Part shown: positions 1 to 6,545 of the stretch, piece after piece
Layout of the letters: each line of letters begins with the position of its first letter
Numbering within the stretch: the stretch's first letter is position 1
From: Planctomycetota bacterium
Lineage (GTDB): Bacteria > Planctomycetota > Phycisphaerae > WQYP01
NCBI GenBank assembly: GCA_021798635.1
Contig: JAJZGH010000200.1
Coordinates: 1 to 9,418, forward strand
Direction: 5' to 3'
Length of the DNA stretch: 9,418 nt
Notes under the pieces: generated by a model
Databases searched by the model: none
What the model saw: only the letters and a program-made list of their open reading frames with translations
Told to the model about the DNA's origin: nothing
Made by a program: the position numbers and the translations under genes

Positions 1-1269
1 CAGTGCGCCGTCTATGACTCGGTGATCGGCGGACAGGGATATGGTCATCACCTGGGCGGGCACGACCTGCCCATTTTTTACAATCGGACGGGCTTCGGTG
101 CCGCCGATGGCTAAAATTGCGGCCTCGGGCGGATTGATGATTGCCTGGAATTCCCGGATGCCGTACATGCCCAGATTGCTGATGGTAATGGTGCTGCCGG
201 TCATCTGATCGGCCTTGAGTTTGCGGCTACGCGCCAACTGCGCCAATTGCTTAATTTCTTCGGACATTTGCCGAATGCCCTTGGTTTGTGCATCACGAAT
301 CACCGGTACCACCAGGCCATCCTCAATGGCTACGGCAATACCGAGATTTACGCTGCCATGCTGAATAATGGCGGTATCCGTGAAGCTGGCATTAACCCCC
401 GGTACCTGCGCTACCGCACTGGCCACTGCCCGGGCGATAAAATCGGTCACGGTTAATTTGGTGGGTGCCAATTGTTCATTGGCGGCCTTGCGCAATTCCA
501 ACAGCGCGTCCATGACCACATCAATGGAAACGTAAAAATGCGGCACGGTCTGCTTGGCCTGCAAAAGCCGCCGGGCGATTGTTTGCCGCATATTGTTTAA
601 CGGAATCGTCTTGGCTTCCAGCTTGGCGGCAATTTGTACGGGAGCCGGGGTTGCGGAAGCGGATGATTTTGCCGCATTCGCGGCTGCGGGCTTGCCGGCG
701 CTGGTGCCGGCGGCCAGCACGTCGCGTTTAATGATGCGGCCATCCGGTCCGGTACCTTGAATTGAATTGACATCAACGCCTTTTTCCGCGGCTATTTTGC
801 GAGCCAGCGGTGAAATGCGGGCCGGGCGTGAACCCTGTGCGGCAGATGTTGCGACCGGAGCAGGGACCGGAGCTGGGGTTGGAGCTGGGGTTGGAGCCGG
901 CACGGGTGCCGCAGTTGGTCGCGTCGGAGCCGCCGGTTCCGCCTCTGTTGCCGGGGCTGCCGGAGCAGCAGGCGCGGGAGCCGCCGCGGATTTTCCGCCC
1001 GCCGCCTTGGCGATGGCCGCCACATTTTCATCGGGCTTAGCGAGCACTACAATCAATCCACCTACCGGTACCTTTTCCCCTTCTTTGGCCACAAGTTTGG
1101 CGACCGTTCCCGGTTCAAAGGCCTCTAACTCCTGAGTGGCTTTATCGGTTTCCACCTCGGCAATAACATCGCCGGGCTTTATTTTATCGTTTTCTTTTTT
1201 CAGCCACTTTACCAGCGTGCCATCGGTCATGGTGTCGGAAAGTTTCGGCATCGTTATTTCTATGGGCAT
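1..1269 (-). CDS. pdhC: Pyruvate dehydrogenase E2, dihydrolipoyl acetyltransferase (C-terminus outside window)
   Basis: E2 core of the pyruvate dehydrogenase complex: it carries acetyl groups on a swinging lipoyl arm and transfers them to CoA in the cytoplasm. The frame is open from the ATG to the window edge, giving 423 visible residues. Residues 1-80 are one lipoyl domain, with the lipoyl lysine K43 in the motif ETDKAT. Residues about 93-146 are an Ala/Pro-rich flexible linker. Residues about 152-187 are the peripheral-subunit-binding domain (ISPLARKIA, then GTGPDGRI). The acyltransferase core runs from about 215 and contains NNMRQTIARRL. The visible end is DHRVIDGAL, holding catalytic His416 and Asp420, so probably only about 20-30 residues are missing. 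The start is fixed by AAGGA (1278-1282) 8 nt upstream. The lipoyl sequence resembles pyruvate rather than 2-oxoglutarate E2 proteins, but a branched-chain enzyme cannot be fully excluded. The gene symbol follows common bacterial usage. No E1 or E3 gene is visible; they could lie beyond the left edge. Confidence 0.93.
   Translation of the reverse strand, partial: MPIEITMPKLSDTMTDGTLVKWLKKENDKIKPGDVIAEVETDKATQELEAFEPGTVAKLVAKEGEKVPVGGLIVVLAKPDENVAAIAKAAGGKSAAAPAPAAPAAPATEAEPAAPTRPTAAPVPAPTPAPTPAPVPAPVATSAAQGSRPARISPLARKIAAEKGVDVNSIQGTGPDGRIIKRDVLAAGTSAGKPAAANAAKSSASATPAPVQIAAKLEAKTIPLNNMRQTIARRLLQAKQTVPHFYVSIDVVMDALLELRKAANEQLAPTKLTVTDFIARAVASAVAQVPGVNASFTDTAIIQHGSVNLGIAVAIEDGLVVPVIRDAQTKGIRQMSEEIKQLAQLARSRKLKADQMTGSTITISNLGMYGIREFQAIINPPEAAILAIGGTEARPIVKNGQVVPAQVMTISLSADHRVIDGAL
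869..892 (-). repeat. 12-bp tandem repeat in the E2 linker
   Basis: The plus-strand unit GGAGCTGGGGTT occurs twice in perfect tandem, with a degenerate continuation on either side. On the coding strand each copy encodes a Pro/Ala/Thr tetrapeptide of the flexible linker. Such short in-frame repeats are usual in E2 linkers and can expand or contract without breaking the gene. Confidence 0.7.
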
Positions 1270-1326
1270 GGTCTAAATCCTTCTTACATATTGGCCCGGG
1301 CACCCCGCGGCTTCTTTCGTGCCTAT

Positions 1327-1355
1327 AGTTTATGCTGCCCAGGCCGATTCGTTAA
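1327..1355 (-). promoter_or_regulatory. Candidate promoter of the E2 gene
   Basis: On the minus strand, TTAACG (1350-1355) is followed after 17 nt by TAAACT (1327-1332). Each hexamer matches the sigma70 consensus at 4 of 6 positions. Transcription would start near 1320 and leave a leader of about 50 nt. The -35-like hexamer lies inside an 11-nt word that is repeated upstream of pyc at an equivalent place. The match is weak alone, and the shared word is the main reason to list it. Confidence 0.35.
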
Positions 1356-1383
1356 GCGCCGAAATTAAAAGGGGCCGATTGGT

Positions 1384-1932
1384 TTATTCCACCGTCTCGA
1401 GTTTTCCGGTTTCCGGATGAATCATCAGCCCATTAACAGTTATTTCCCGCGGTAGCAACGGATGCTTGCGAATCAGATTCACACTTTTGTGTACGGCATC
1501 TTCCACGCGTGCAAAACCTTTGAGCCAGCTTTCCAGATCTATTCCGGCATTGCGCAAAGTTTCTATGACATCATCGGATATGCCGCGCTGCCGCACTTTT
1601 TTCAGCACTTGATCACTTTCCAGACCGGTCATACCGCAATCATGATGGCCGACAACCAGAATTTCCTGGGCACCGAGTTCATAAACCGCCACTAAAACGC
1701 TTCGCATAATCGACCCGAACGGATGGGCCACCACCGCCCCGGCACTTTTAATAAGCTTGATATCCCCGTTGCGCAAGTTCATCGCGCGCGGCAGCAACTC
1801 CACTAAGCGCGTATCCATACACGTAATAACCACAAGTTTTTTATTGGGAAATTTATCGGTCTTAAACGCCTCATACGCCTTGGACGCCACAAACTCCCGG
1901 TTAAACGCCAAAATATCCGGAATCATCGACAT
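1384..1932 (-). CDS. Beta-class carbonic anhydrase (short YtiB-like type)
   Basis: Zinc enzyme interconverting CO2 and bicarbonate, predicted cytoplasmic (no signal peptide or membrane segment). With the chosen start the protein has 182 residues. The beta-class signature is intact: CMDTR gives zinc ligand Cys38 and the Asp40/Arg42 pair, and GHHDCGM gives His96 and Cys99. The protein is shorter than the classical Can/CynT type and resembles the small group that includes Bacillus YtiB. The frame is open up to an ATG at 1974, but the ATG at 1932 is preferred because AGGAG lies exactly 7 nt before it. The extra 14 residues (starting MPLHPGGRLYR) are coded by a palindrome-rich leader and look spurious. 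The gene is co-directional with the downstream E2 gene, with a 114-nt gap. Together with pyruvate carboxylase in the same window, a role in supplying bicarbonate for carboxylation is plausible but inferred. Confidence 0.9.
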   Translation of the reverse strand: MSMIPDILAFNREFVASKAYEAFKTDKFPNKKLVVITCMDTRLVELLPRAMNLRNGDIKLIKSAGAVVAHPFGSIMRSVLVAVYELGAQEILVVGHHDCGMTGLESDQVLKKVRQRGISDDVIETLRNAGIDLESWLKGFARVEDAVHKSVNLIRKHPLLPREITVNGLMIHPETGKLETVE

Positions 1933-1939
1933 GCGTACA

Positions 1940-1944
1940 CTCCT
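1940..1944 (-). promoter_or_regulatory. Ribosome binding site that decides the carbonic anhydrase start
   Basis: Minus-strand AGGAG sits 7 nt before the ATG at 1932. No comparable site stands before the upstream in-frame ATG at 1974. The same AGGAG with 7-nt spacing precedes rhaM. The stop codon of the possible 46-codon leader ORF (1943-1945) overlaps this site. Confidence 0.8.
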
Positions 1945-2083
1945 ATATAATCTGCCGCCGGGATGAAGCGGCACGCAGCTTGCTGCCCGCGGCAGCCCAT
2001 AAACTTATGGTGCCTCCGGGGTTTTTCCGGTGGCACCAGATCTCCAAGCCATTTAATTTACCATCCTGCGTCGCCACCGCCAT
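1943..2083 (-). CDS. Possible 46-residue leader ORF upstream of carbonic anhydrase
   Basis: A short minus-strand frame runs from ATG 2083 to a TAG at 1943-1945, starting MAVATQDGKLNG and ending SSRRQII. AGGA lies 5 nt before the ATG. I do not recognise a family and see no membrane segment or signal peptide. Its stop overlaps the carbonic anhydrase Shine-Dalgarno, 10 nt before that gene's ATG, which is the spacing expected for translational coupling. The frame runs through all of the inverted repeats of this leader, so translation would melt or form particular hairpins. It could equally be a chance frame across a palindromic repeat element; nothing here proves it is translated. Confidence 0.25.
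   Translation of the reverse strand: MAVATQDGKLNGLEIWCHRKNPGGTISLWAAAGSKLRAASSRRQII
1953..2038. repeat. Cluster of overlapping inverted repeats in the carbonic anhydrase leader
   Basis: Five inverted repeats lie within 86 bp. TGCCGC/GCGGCA has arms 1953-1958 and 1968-1973 with a 9-nt loop. GCAGC/GCTGC has arms 1975-1979 and 1982-1986 with a 2-nt gap. GCTGCC/GGCAGC has arms 1982-1987 and 1991-1996 with a 3-nt loop and competes with the previous pair for 1982-1986. CATAA/TTATG has arms 1998-2002 and 2005-2009 with a 2-nt gap. The largest runs 2008-2038: TGGTGCC and CCGG pair with CCGG and GGCACCA around a 7-nt loop, with a single T-T mismatch. This is either a structured 5' leader of the carbonic anhydrase mRNA or a REP-like dispersed palindromic element. 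No U-tract follows on the minus strand, so it is not a standard intrinsic terminator in that direction. Confidence 0.6.
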
Positions 2084-2189
2084 GTTTATCCTAAAAGCAC
2101 CTATACGTCCAGCGATCAGGTGCCCTTTGCGCGCCTGACCTTGGCAAACATGCGGAGCCGCGTGGCAGCGCGCGGAAGCAGGTACAGGG

Positions 2190-2217
2190 GTGACAATTCG
2201 CGCCAGACGGTTACAAT
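2190..2217 (+). promoter_or_regulatory. Sigma70-like promoter of acpS
   Basis: GTGACA (2190-2195) and TACAAT (2212-2217) each match the consensus at 5 of 6 positions and are 16 nt apart. Transcription would start near 2224, leaving a leader of about 34 nt before the acpS ATG at 2258. The word ACAATTCG occurs twice, at 2193-2200 and 2213-2220, a 20-nt period that could also be a paired binding site. Confidence 0.6.
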
Positions 2218-2257
2218 TCGGGCATATTGCTTGGAAAGATTCCTGGTGAGTTCAGCA

Positions 2258-2641
2258 ATGGCAATTATTGGACATGGGGTGGACGTGGTGGATATTGGGC
2301 GTATTAACGCCATGATTGAGAACCATGGAGAGCACTTTTTGCATCGCTGCTTCACCGCCGGCGAAACTGACTATTGCCGGGCGAACCGCGACTTTGCAAC
2401 CCATTTTGCCGGACGCTTTGCCGCCAAAGAAGCGATTGTAAAAGCATTGGGCACCGGGTTTCGCGGACGCATTGCCTGGACCGATATGGAAATTCTTCCC
2501 GACTCCAAAGGTAAACCCGTGCTGCGACTAACCGGTCACACCGCCGCGCTGGCCGAGCAGGCCGGCATCACCGCCTGGCATATTTCCATTTCTCACACGG
2601 CTCAGGTGGCCTTCGCCAGCGCCATTGCTGAGCGGTTTTAA
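2258..2641 (+). CDS. acpS: Holo-[acyl-carrier-protein] synthase
   Basis: Transfers the 4'-phosphopantetheine group from CoA to the serine of apo acyl carrier protein, activating it for fatty-acid synthesis; cytoplasmic and normally a trimer. The 127-residue product is of usual length for the short AcpS family. Its hallmarks are in order: GHGVDVVDI near the N-terminus with metal-binding Asp9; [18 protein letters not shown] at 50-67 with metal-binding Glu58 after Lys57; and WHISISHT at 107-114, where the SxSH element helps bind CoA. The start is placed at 2258 because the family motif begins five residues later, GGTGAG lies 7 nt upstream, and a good promoter sits at 2190-2217. An ATG at 2120 would add 46 unrelated residues encoded across that promoter. 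The gene converges on rhaM and overlaps it by 4 bp. Confidence 0.95.
   Translation: MAIIGHGVDVVDIGRINAMIENHGEHFLHRCFTAGETDYCRANRDFATHFAGRFAAKEAIVKALGTGFRGRIAWTDMEILPDSKGKPVLRLTGHTAALAEQAGITAWHISISHTAQVAFASAIAERF
2638..2641. other. Shared TTAA stop codons of convergent acpS and rhaM
   Basis: The palindrome TTAA supplies TAA for acpS on the plus strand (2639-2641) and TAA for rhaM on the minus strand (2638-2640). No intergenic space is left for a terminator, so each transcript must run at least some way antisense into the other gene before ending. Confidence 0.9.
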
Positions 2642-2952
2642 TCCAAATGAAAAACTTCGCGCAACGGTGCCGCAACGGGACTGTGGTCCGAATGGCTGGG
2701 CATGATATCGGCCATGTGCTTCCACCATTTTTGACATATAGCGGTCTGGGCCACGGCATTCCAAAGCATTTCATCCTCGATTTCCACGTAGCCAAAAAGC
2801 TGCCGCGTTTCCGAATGCAGAAAAATGCTGTAATTGTGGGCACCATGTTTTTTGAGGGTGTCTAAAAGTTCCTGCCACACCGGATTATGCCGGCGCTGAT
2901 ATTCCGTTTCCATTCCCGGATGCACGGACATGACAAAGGCTTTTCGGATCAT
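2638..2952 (-). CDS. rhaM: L-rhamnose mutarotase
   Basis: Interconverts the alpha and beta anomers of L-rhamnose (and possibly L-fucose), feeding the rhamnose catabolic pathway in the cytoplasm. The product has 104 residues, the same length as I recall for Escherichia coli RhaM (YiiL), with near-identical blocks: MIRKAFVM at the start, EYQRRHNP at 17-24, HGAHNY at 36-41, and ICQKWWKHM at 72-80. The active-site candidates Tyr18, His22, Tyr41 and Trp76 are all present. The frame extends 21 codons further upstream, but ATG 2952 is chosen because AGGAG lies 7 nt before it and the family begins MIRKAF. The gene lies 152 nt downstream of pyc on the same strand and could be read through from it. No isomerase, kinase, aldolase or transporter for rhamnose is in the window, so here it is an orphan. 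Confidence 0.95.
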   Translation of the reverse strand: MIRKAFVMSVHPGMETEYQRRHNPVWQELLDTLKKHGAHNYSIFLHSETRQLFGYVEIEDEMLWNAVAQTAICQKWWKHMADIMPSHSDHSPVAAPLREVFHLD

Positions 2953-2959
2953 GGTATTA

Positions 2960-2964
2960 CTCCT
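2960..2964 (-). promoter_or_regulatory. Ribosome binding site that decides the rhaM start
   Basis: Minus-strand AGGAG lies 7 nt before ATG 2952, excluding the longer frame that opens at 3015. The spacing and sequence match those of the carbonic anhydrase gene. Confidence 0.8.
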
Positions 2965-2972
2965 GCCGGAAA

Positions 2973-2990
2973 CGCATCGTTCGCGATGCG
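2973..2990. promoter_or_regulatory. 18-bp perfect palindrome with 4-nt centre upstream of rhaM
   Basis: CGCATCG (2973-2979), TTCG (2980-2983) and CGATGCG (2984-2990) form a perfect 7-bp inverted repeat. It ends 8 nt before the rhaM Shine-Dalgarno. On the minus strand it begins just after GATATACG, which contains a weak -10-like sequence. It could be an operator for a dimeric repressor of rhamnose genes, or an RNA hairpin in the leader. The arrangement is seen directly; the function is inferred. Confidence 0.5.
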
Positions 2991-3052
2991 CGTATATCAG
3001 CTTGGAACAGCACAAAATAATTTCCCGGTTTGCGCTGCGCTCTCGGACCGTA

Positions 3053-3071
3053 CCACCGGATGAGCCGGCGG
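3053..3071 (-). other. Stem-loop downstream of pyc
   Basis: On the minus strand CCGCCGG pairs with CCGGTGG around a 5-nt loop, 7 bp including one G-U in RNA, about 33 nt past the pyc stop. No run of U follows, so it is at best a processing or stabilising hairpin or a weak terminator. No better terminator was seen between pyc and rhaM. Confidence 0.3.
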
Positions 3072-3104
3072 CTTTGTGAGGGGCGGCAAATCAGACCCCG
3101 TTGC

Positions 3105-6100
3105 TTACGCCTCAAATTCCAGCAGCAGATCATTGGACGCCACGTTCATGCCCGGCTGGACCAGAATCTTGCCGATTTTGCCATCGCGGGGGCTGTAGAC
3201 CGCCGTTTCCATTTTCATGGCTTCAATAGAAAGCAATTTATCACCGCGCGCAACACTTTGCCCCAAGCTCACTGCCAGTGCGGAAATTTTCCCGGGCATC
3301 GGTGCGCCAATATGCGCGGGATTGTCCCGCTCCGCTTTGGGCATTTGCACACGGGCTTTGCCGCTTAATGATTTATCAGCAACTTTGACCTCCCGCGGCT
3401 GGCCGTTAAGTTCAAAGAATACGGTTCTCATGCCATCGGGGTCAGGATCACCAACCGTCAGGAATTTCACCAGCATGATTTTTCCCGGCTCAAGTTCAAT
3501 GGGCACTTCAGCGTAGGGCTGCATGGGATAAAAGAACGCCGGGGTAGGCAGCACACTGACGTTGTCATGCTGCTTGCGGAAGCGCTCAAACTGGGTAAAC
3601 ACCTCGGGGTACATCAGATAACTTGCCAAGTCTGTAGCGCTGATTTCGCGGTGTAATTTGTGGGCGGCTTCCTTATTGGCGGCCTCAAGATCAACGGGAT
3701 CCAGTTTCGCGCCGGGCCGGGCGGTAATCGGAGCTTTCCCGCGCAAAATAATTTTCTGCAATTTCTTCGGCCAGCCGCCGGGCGGTTGCCCAAGATCACC
3801 CCGGATCATATCCACAACACTTTTCGGAAAATCAATATGCCGTGATTCATCCAGCACATCCTGGGGTTCCAGATTATTGGTGACCATAAACAGCGCCATA
3901 TCGCCGACAACTTTGCTGGACGGCGTGACTTTGACAATATCGCCAAAGAGCTGATTGACCTTCTGGTACATCGCGGCAATTTCATTCCACCGGTCCGCCA
4001 AGCCCACGCTCTTGGCCTGCACGCGCAAGTTGGTGTATTGTCCGCCGGGCATTTCATGTTCATACACTGAAGCCGTGCCGGCCAGCATCCCTTCTTCAAA
4101 CGGTTGATAGAACCGCCGCACCGCTTCCCAATAATCCGCCAGTTGGGCCAGAGCGGTTTGATCCAGACCGCTGTCGCGCGGTGTGTGGGCCAACGCGGCC
4201 ACCAGCGAATTCATATTGGGCTGGCTGGTCATGCCGCTCAGGGAACTTACGGCCGCGTCAACGATATTCACGCCCGCTTCCGCCGCCAGCAGCAAACTGG
4301 CGGCCTGCACGCCGGCGGTATCATGGGTGTGGAAATGAATGGGCAAGCCCACTTCATTTTTCAGCGCCTTAACCAGCTTTTGCGCTGCCAACGGCCGGCA
4401 CAGCCCCGCCATATCCTTAATGCCCAGGATATGCGTGCCCATTTTCTCCAGTTCTTTGGCCATGGCGATGTAATATTTCAGGGAATATTTTTCCCGCCGC
4501 GGGTTGAGGATATCGCCGGTATAGCATATCGCGGCCTCCAGGATGGCTCCGCTTTCCACGACCGCATCCATGGCCACGCGCATATTGCGCGTCCAGTTCA
4601 GCGAATCAAACACGCGGAACACGTCAATGCCATTGGCGGCCGCCTGCTGCACAAAATATTTCACCACATTATCGGGATAATTGGTGTATCCAACCGCATT
4701 GCTGGCGCGCAAAAGCATTTGGAACAGCAAATTAGGCGCACGTGACCGCAACTCCGCCAAGCGCTGCCAGGGGTCTTCATGCAAGAATCGCATGGCGGTA
4801 TCAAAGGTGGCTCCGCCCCACATTTCCACACTGAACAAATTCGGCAGCAAATGGGCCATGGCCTGGGCCGGCGGGAGCATATCAATGGTGCGCATGCGTG
4901 TGGCCAGCAGCGATTGATGCGCATCGCGCATGGTGGTGTCGGTAAACATCAGAGCTTTTTGTTTGGTCAGCCATTGGGAAAAATTTACAGCGCCCATTTC
5001 CTTGAAGCGATCACGCATGCCCGGCGGCAGCGGCTGATTCTGCGGATAGACCAGCGTCGGTGGCGGGGTCATGACGGAAAGATCCGGTGTGCGTTTGACC
5101 TCCGGTGAGCCGTTGACAATGATGTCGCCCAGATAGGTAAGCAACTTGGTGGCGCGATCGCGCCGGGCGGAAAACCGGAACAGGGCCGGGGTGTTATCAA
5201 CAAATGTTGTTGTGGCGGCCCCGGAGGCAAACGTGGGGTGCTGTACCAGATTTTCCAGAAAGGGGATATTGGTTTTTACGCCGCGCACGCGGAATTCGGA
5301 CAGGGCACGCAGCGTGCGGGCCACGGATTCCTCAAGCGTGGGAGCAAAGCAGGTGAGCTTGACCAAAAGCGAATCAAAGTAAGGCGTAATAACCGCACCG
5401 GTGTAGGCGGTCCCGCCGTCCAGCCGCACGCCAAAGCCGGCCGGTGAGCGGTAACTGGTGATGCGGCCATAGTCGGGAATGAAATGATTACTGGCATCCT
5501 CCGAGGTAATCCGGCATTGCAGCGCCACGCCCCGGTGGGTGATTTTATCCTGCGTGGGAATCTGAATTTCCGGCCCATGGAGGTTGTGTCCCTGCGCCAC
5601 GCGAATTTGTGATTTCACCAGATCAATGCCGGTGATAATTTCCGTTACGGTGTGTTCCACCTGAATACGTGGGTTGACTTCAATAAAGAAAAATTCCCCG
5701 CTGTCCACATCCACCAGAAATTCCACCGTGCCGGCATTGCGGTAATTCACCTGCCGCCCGATGGCCACCGCCGCATCACAAATTCTGGTCCGCAGATCTT
5801 CCGGCAGCCCCACGCTGGGTGCCAGTTCCACCACTTTCTGATGGCGACGTTGCACGGAACAATCCCGTTCATATAAATGAACCAGATTGCCATGGGCATC
5901 GCCTAACAACTGCACTTCAATATGCTTGGCGGTGGTGATGTAGCGTTCCAGAAACACTTCGGATTTGCCAAACGCTCCGCCCGCTTCACGCTGGGCTTCT
6001 TCCAATTTCGCGCTTAGTTCACTGGCCTGGTGCACCACGCGCATGCCCCGGCCGCCGCCGCCAAAGCTGGCCTTAATAATCAGCGGAAAGCCGATGTCTT

Positions 6101-6545
6101 TCGCCATTTTTTTTATTTTCGCCGGATCGGTCACGCCATGTTCGGTTCCTGGCAATACCGGGGCACCGGCCAGCTGCGCAATGCGCCGGGCGGCGGTTTT
6201 ATCCCCAAAATCGCGCAGCATATCAGGCGTCGGCCCGACAAACGTAATGCCCGCGGCTTCACACGCGGCGGCGAATTCCGCATTTTCTGATAGAAAGCCG
6301 TAGCCGGGGTGAATGGCATCCACCTCATGGGCTTTGGCAATATCAATAATGGCGGGGATATTGAGGTAATTCTTCACCGGCGCATCCGGCCCGCCAACCT
6401 GATAGCTTTCATCCGCCTTAAAGCGATGCAGACAATAGCGATCTTCATACGTATATATGGCGACGGTGGACAGCCCCAATTCCGTGGCGGCACGTAACAC
6501 GCGGATGGCAATTTCACTGCGATTGGCAACCAGCAACTTTTTCAT
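3105..6545 (-). CDS. pyc: Pyruvate carboxylase, single-chain
   Basis: Biotin enzyme converting pyruvate, bicarbonate and ATP to oxaloacetate, an anaplerotic and gluconeogenic step in the cytoplasm. At 1146 residues it is full length. The biotin carboxylase part is residues 1-450: start MKKLLVANRSEIA, Lys158 and the Gly-rich ATP-grasp loop FGGGGRGM (161-168), and FIEVNPRIQVEHTVTE (287-302). Residues about 451-527 are the linker/allosteric region. The carboxyltransferase follows: FTDTTMRDAHQS with metal ligand Asp536, GIKDMAG with Lys710 (the lysine that becomes carboxylated), HTH with His739 and His741, and Thr874 in KVTPSSKVVGD. The C-terminal biotin carrier domain has AMKMET with biotinyl Lys1111. 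All key residues are intact. GAGGAA lies 8-9 nt before the ATG. Acetyl-CoA activation is usual for this form but not visible here. The gene is divergent from the sigma factor gene. Confidence 0.98.
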   Translation of the reverse strand: MKKLLVANRSEIAIRVLRAATELGLSTVAIYTYEDRYCLHRFKADESYQVGGPDAPVKNYLNIPAIIDIAKAHEVDAIHPGYGFLSENAEFAAACEAAGITFVGPTPDMLRDFGDKTAARRIAQLAGAPVLPGTEHGVTDPAKIKKMAKDIGFPLIIKASFGGGGRGMRVVHQASELSAKLEEAQREAGGAFGKSEVFLERYITTAKHIEVQLLGDAHGNLVHLYERDCSVQRRHQKVVELAPSVGLPEDLRTRICDAAVAIGRQVNYRNAGTVEFLVDVDSGEFFFIEVNPRIQVEHTVTEIITGIDLVKSQIRVAQGHNLHGPEIQIPTQDKITHRGVALQCRITSEDASNHFIPDYGRITSYRSPAGFGVRLDGGTAYTGAVITPYFDSLLVKLTCFAPTLEESVARTLRALSEFRVRGVKTNIPFLENLVQHPTFASGAATTTFVDNTPALFRFSARRDRATKLLTYLGDIIVNGSPEVKRTPDLSVMTPPPTLVYPQNQPLPPGMRDRFKEMGAVNFSQWLTKQKALMFTDTTMRDAHQSLLATRMRTIDMLPPAQAMAHLLPNLFSVEMWGGATFDTAMRFLHEDPWQRLAELRSRAPNLLFQMLLRASNAVGYTNYPDNVVKYFVQQAAANGIDVFRVFDSLNWTRNMRVAMDAVVESGAILEAAICYTGDILNPRREKYSLKYYIAMAKELEKMGTHILGIKDMAGLCRPLAAQKLVKALKNEVGLPIHFHTHDTAGVQAASLLLAAEAGVNIVDAAVSSLSGMTSQPNMNSLVAALAHTPRDSGLDQTALAQLADYWEAVRRFYQPFEEGMLAGTASVYEHEMPGGQYTNLRVQAKSVGLADRWNEIAAMYQKVNQLFGDIVKVTPSSKVVGDMALFMVTNNLEPQDVLDESRHIDFPKSVVDMIRGDLGQPPGGWPKKLQKIILRGKAPITARPGAKLDPVDLEAANKEAAHKLHREISATDLASYLMYPEVFTQFERFRKQHDNVSVLPTPAFFYPMQPYAEVPIELEPGKIMLVKFLTVGDPDPDGMRTVFFELNGQPREVKVADKSLSGKARVQMPKAERDNPAHIGAPMPGKISALAVSLGQSVARGDKLLSIEAMKMETAVYSPRDGKIGKILVQPGMNVASNDLLLEFEA

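Larger units (their letters stand above)
1933..2257. other. Intergenic region between divergent carbonic anhydrase and acpS
   Basis: This 325-bp gap has two parts. The left part (to about 2100) holds the inverted-repeat cluster and the possible leader ORF ahead of the carbonic anhydrase gene. The right part holds the acpS promoter. The acpS frame is open back to an ATG at 2120, but that extension has no family similarity and contains the promoter, so I treat it as non-coding. No tRNA or known riboswitch was recognised. A confident promoter for the carbonic anhydrase gene was not found. Confidence 0.6.

Noticed and set aside
767..1135. Gly/Ala/Val-rich plus-strand frame resembling a low-complexity or cell-surface protein
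   Set aside because: It is the antisense reading of the Ala/Pro linker of E2, and its repetitiveness comes from the 12-bp tandem repeat.
1933..1974. N-terminal extension of carbonic anhydrase by 14 residues
   Set aside because: It is encoded by the palindrome-rich leader and has no ribosome binding site, whereas ATG 1932 has AGGAG at the ideal distance.
2120..2257. N-terminal extension of AcpS by 46 residues
   Set aside because: It lacks family similarity, contains the good promoter at 2190-2217, and the ATG at 2258 has its own ribosome binding site.
3217..6497. Many long open frames on the plus strand and in other minus frames across pyc
   Set aside because: They are antisense or out-of-frame shadows of a GC-rich gene whose minus-strand frame carries every conserved pyruvate carboxylase motif. 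None shows a recognisable domain or ribosome binding site.
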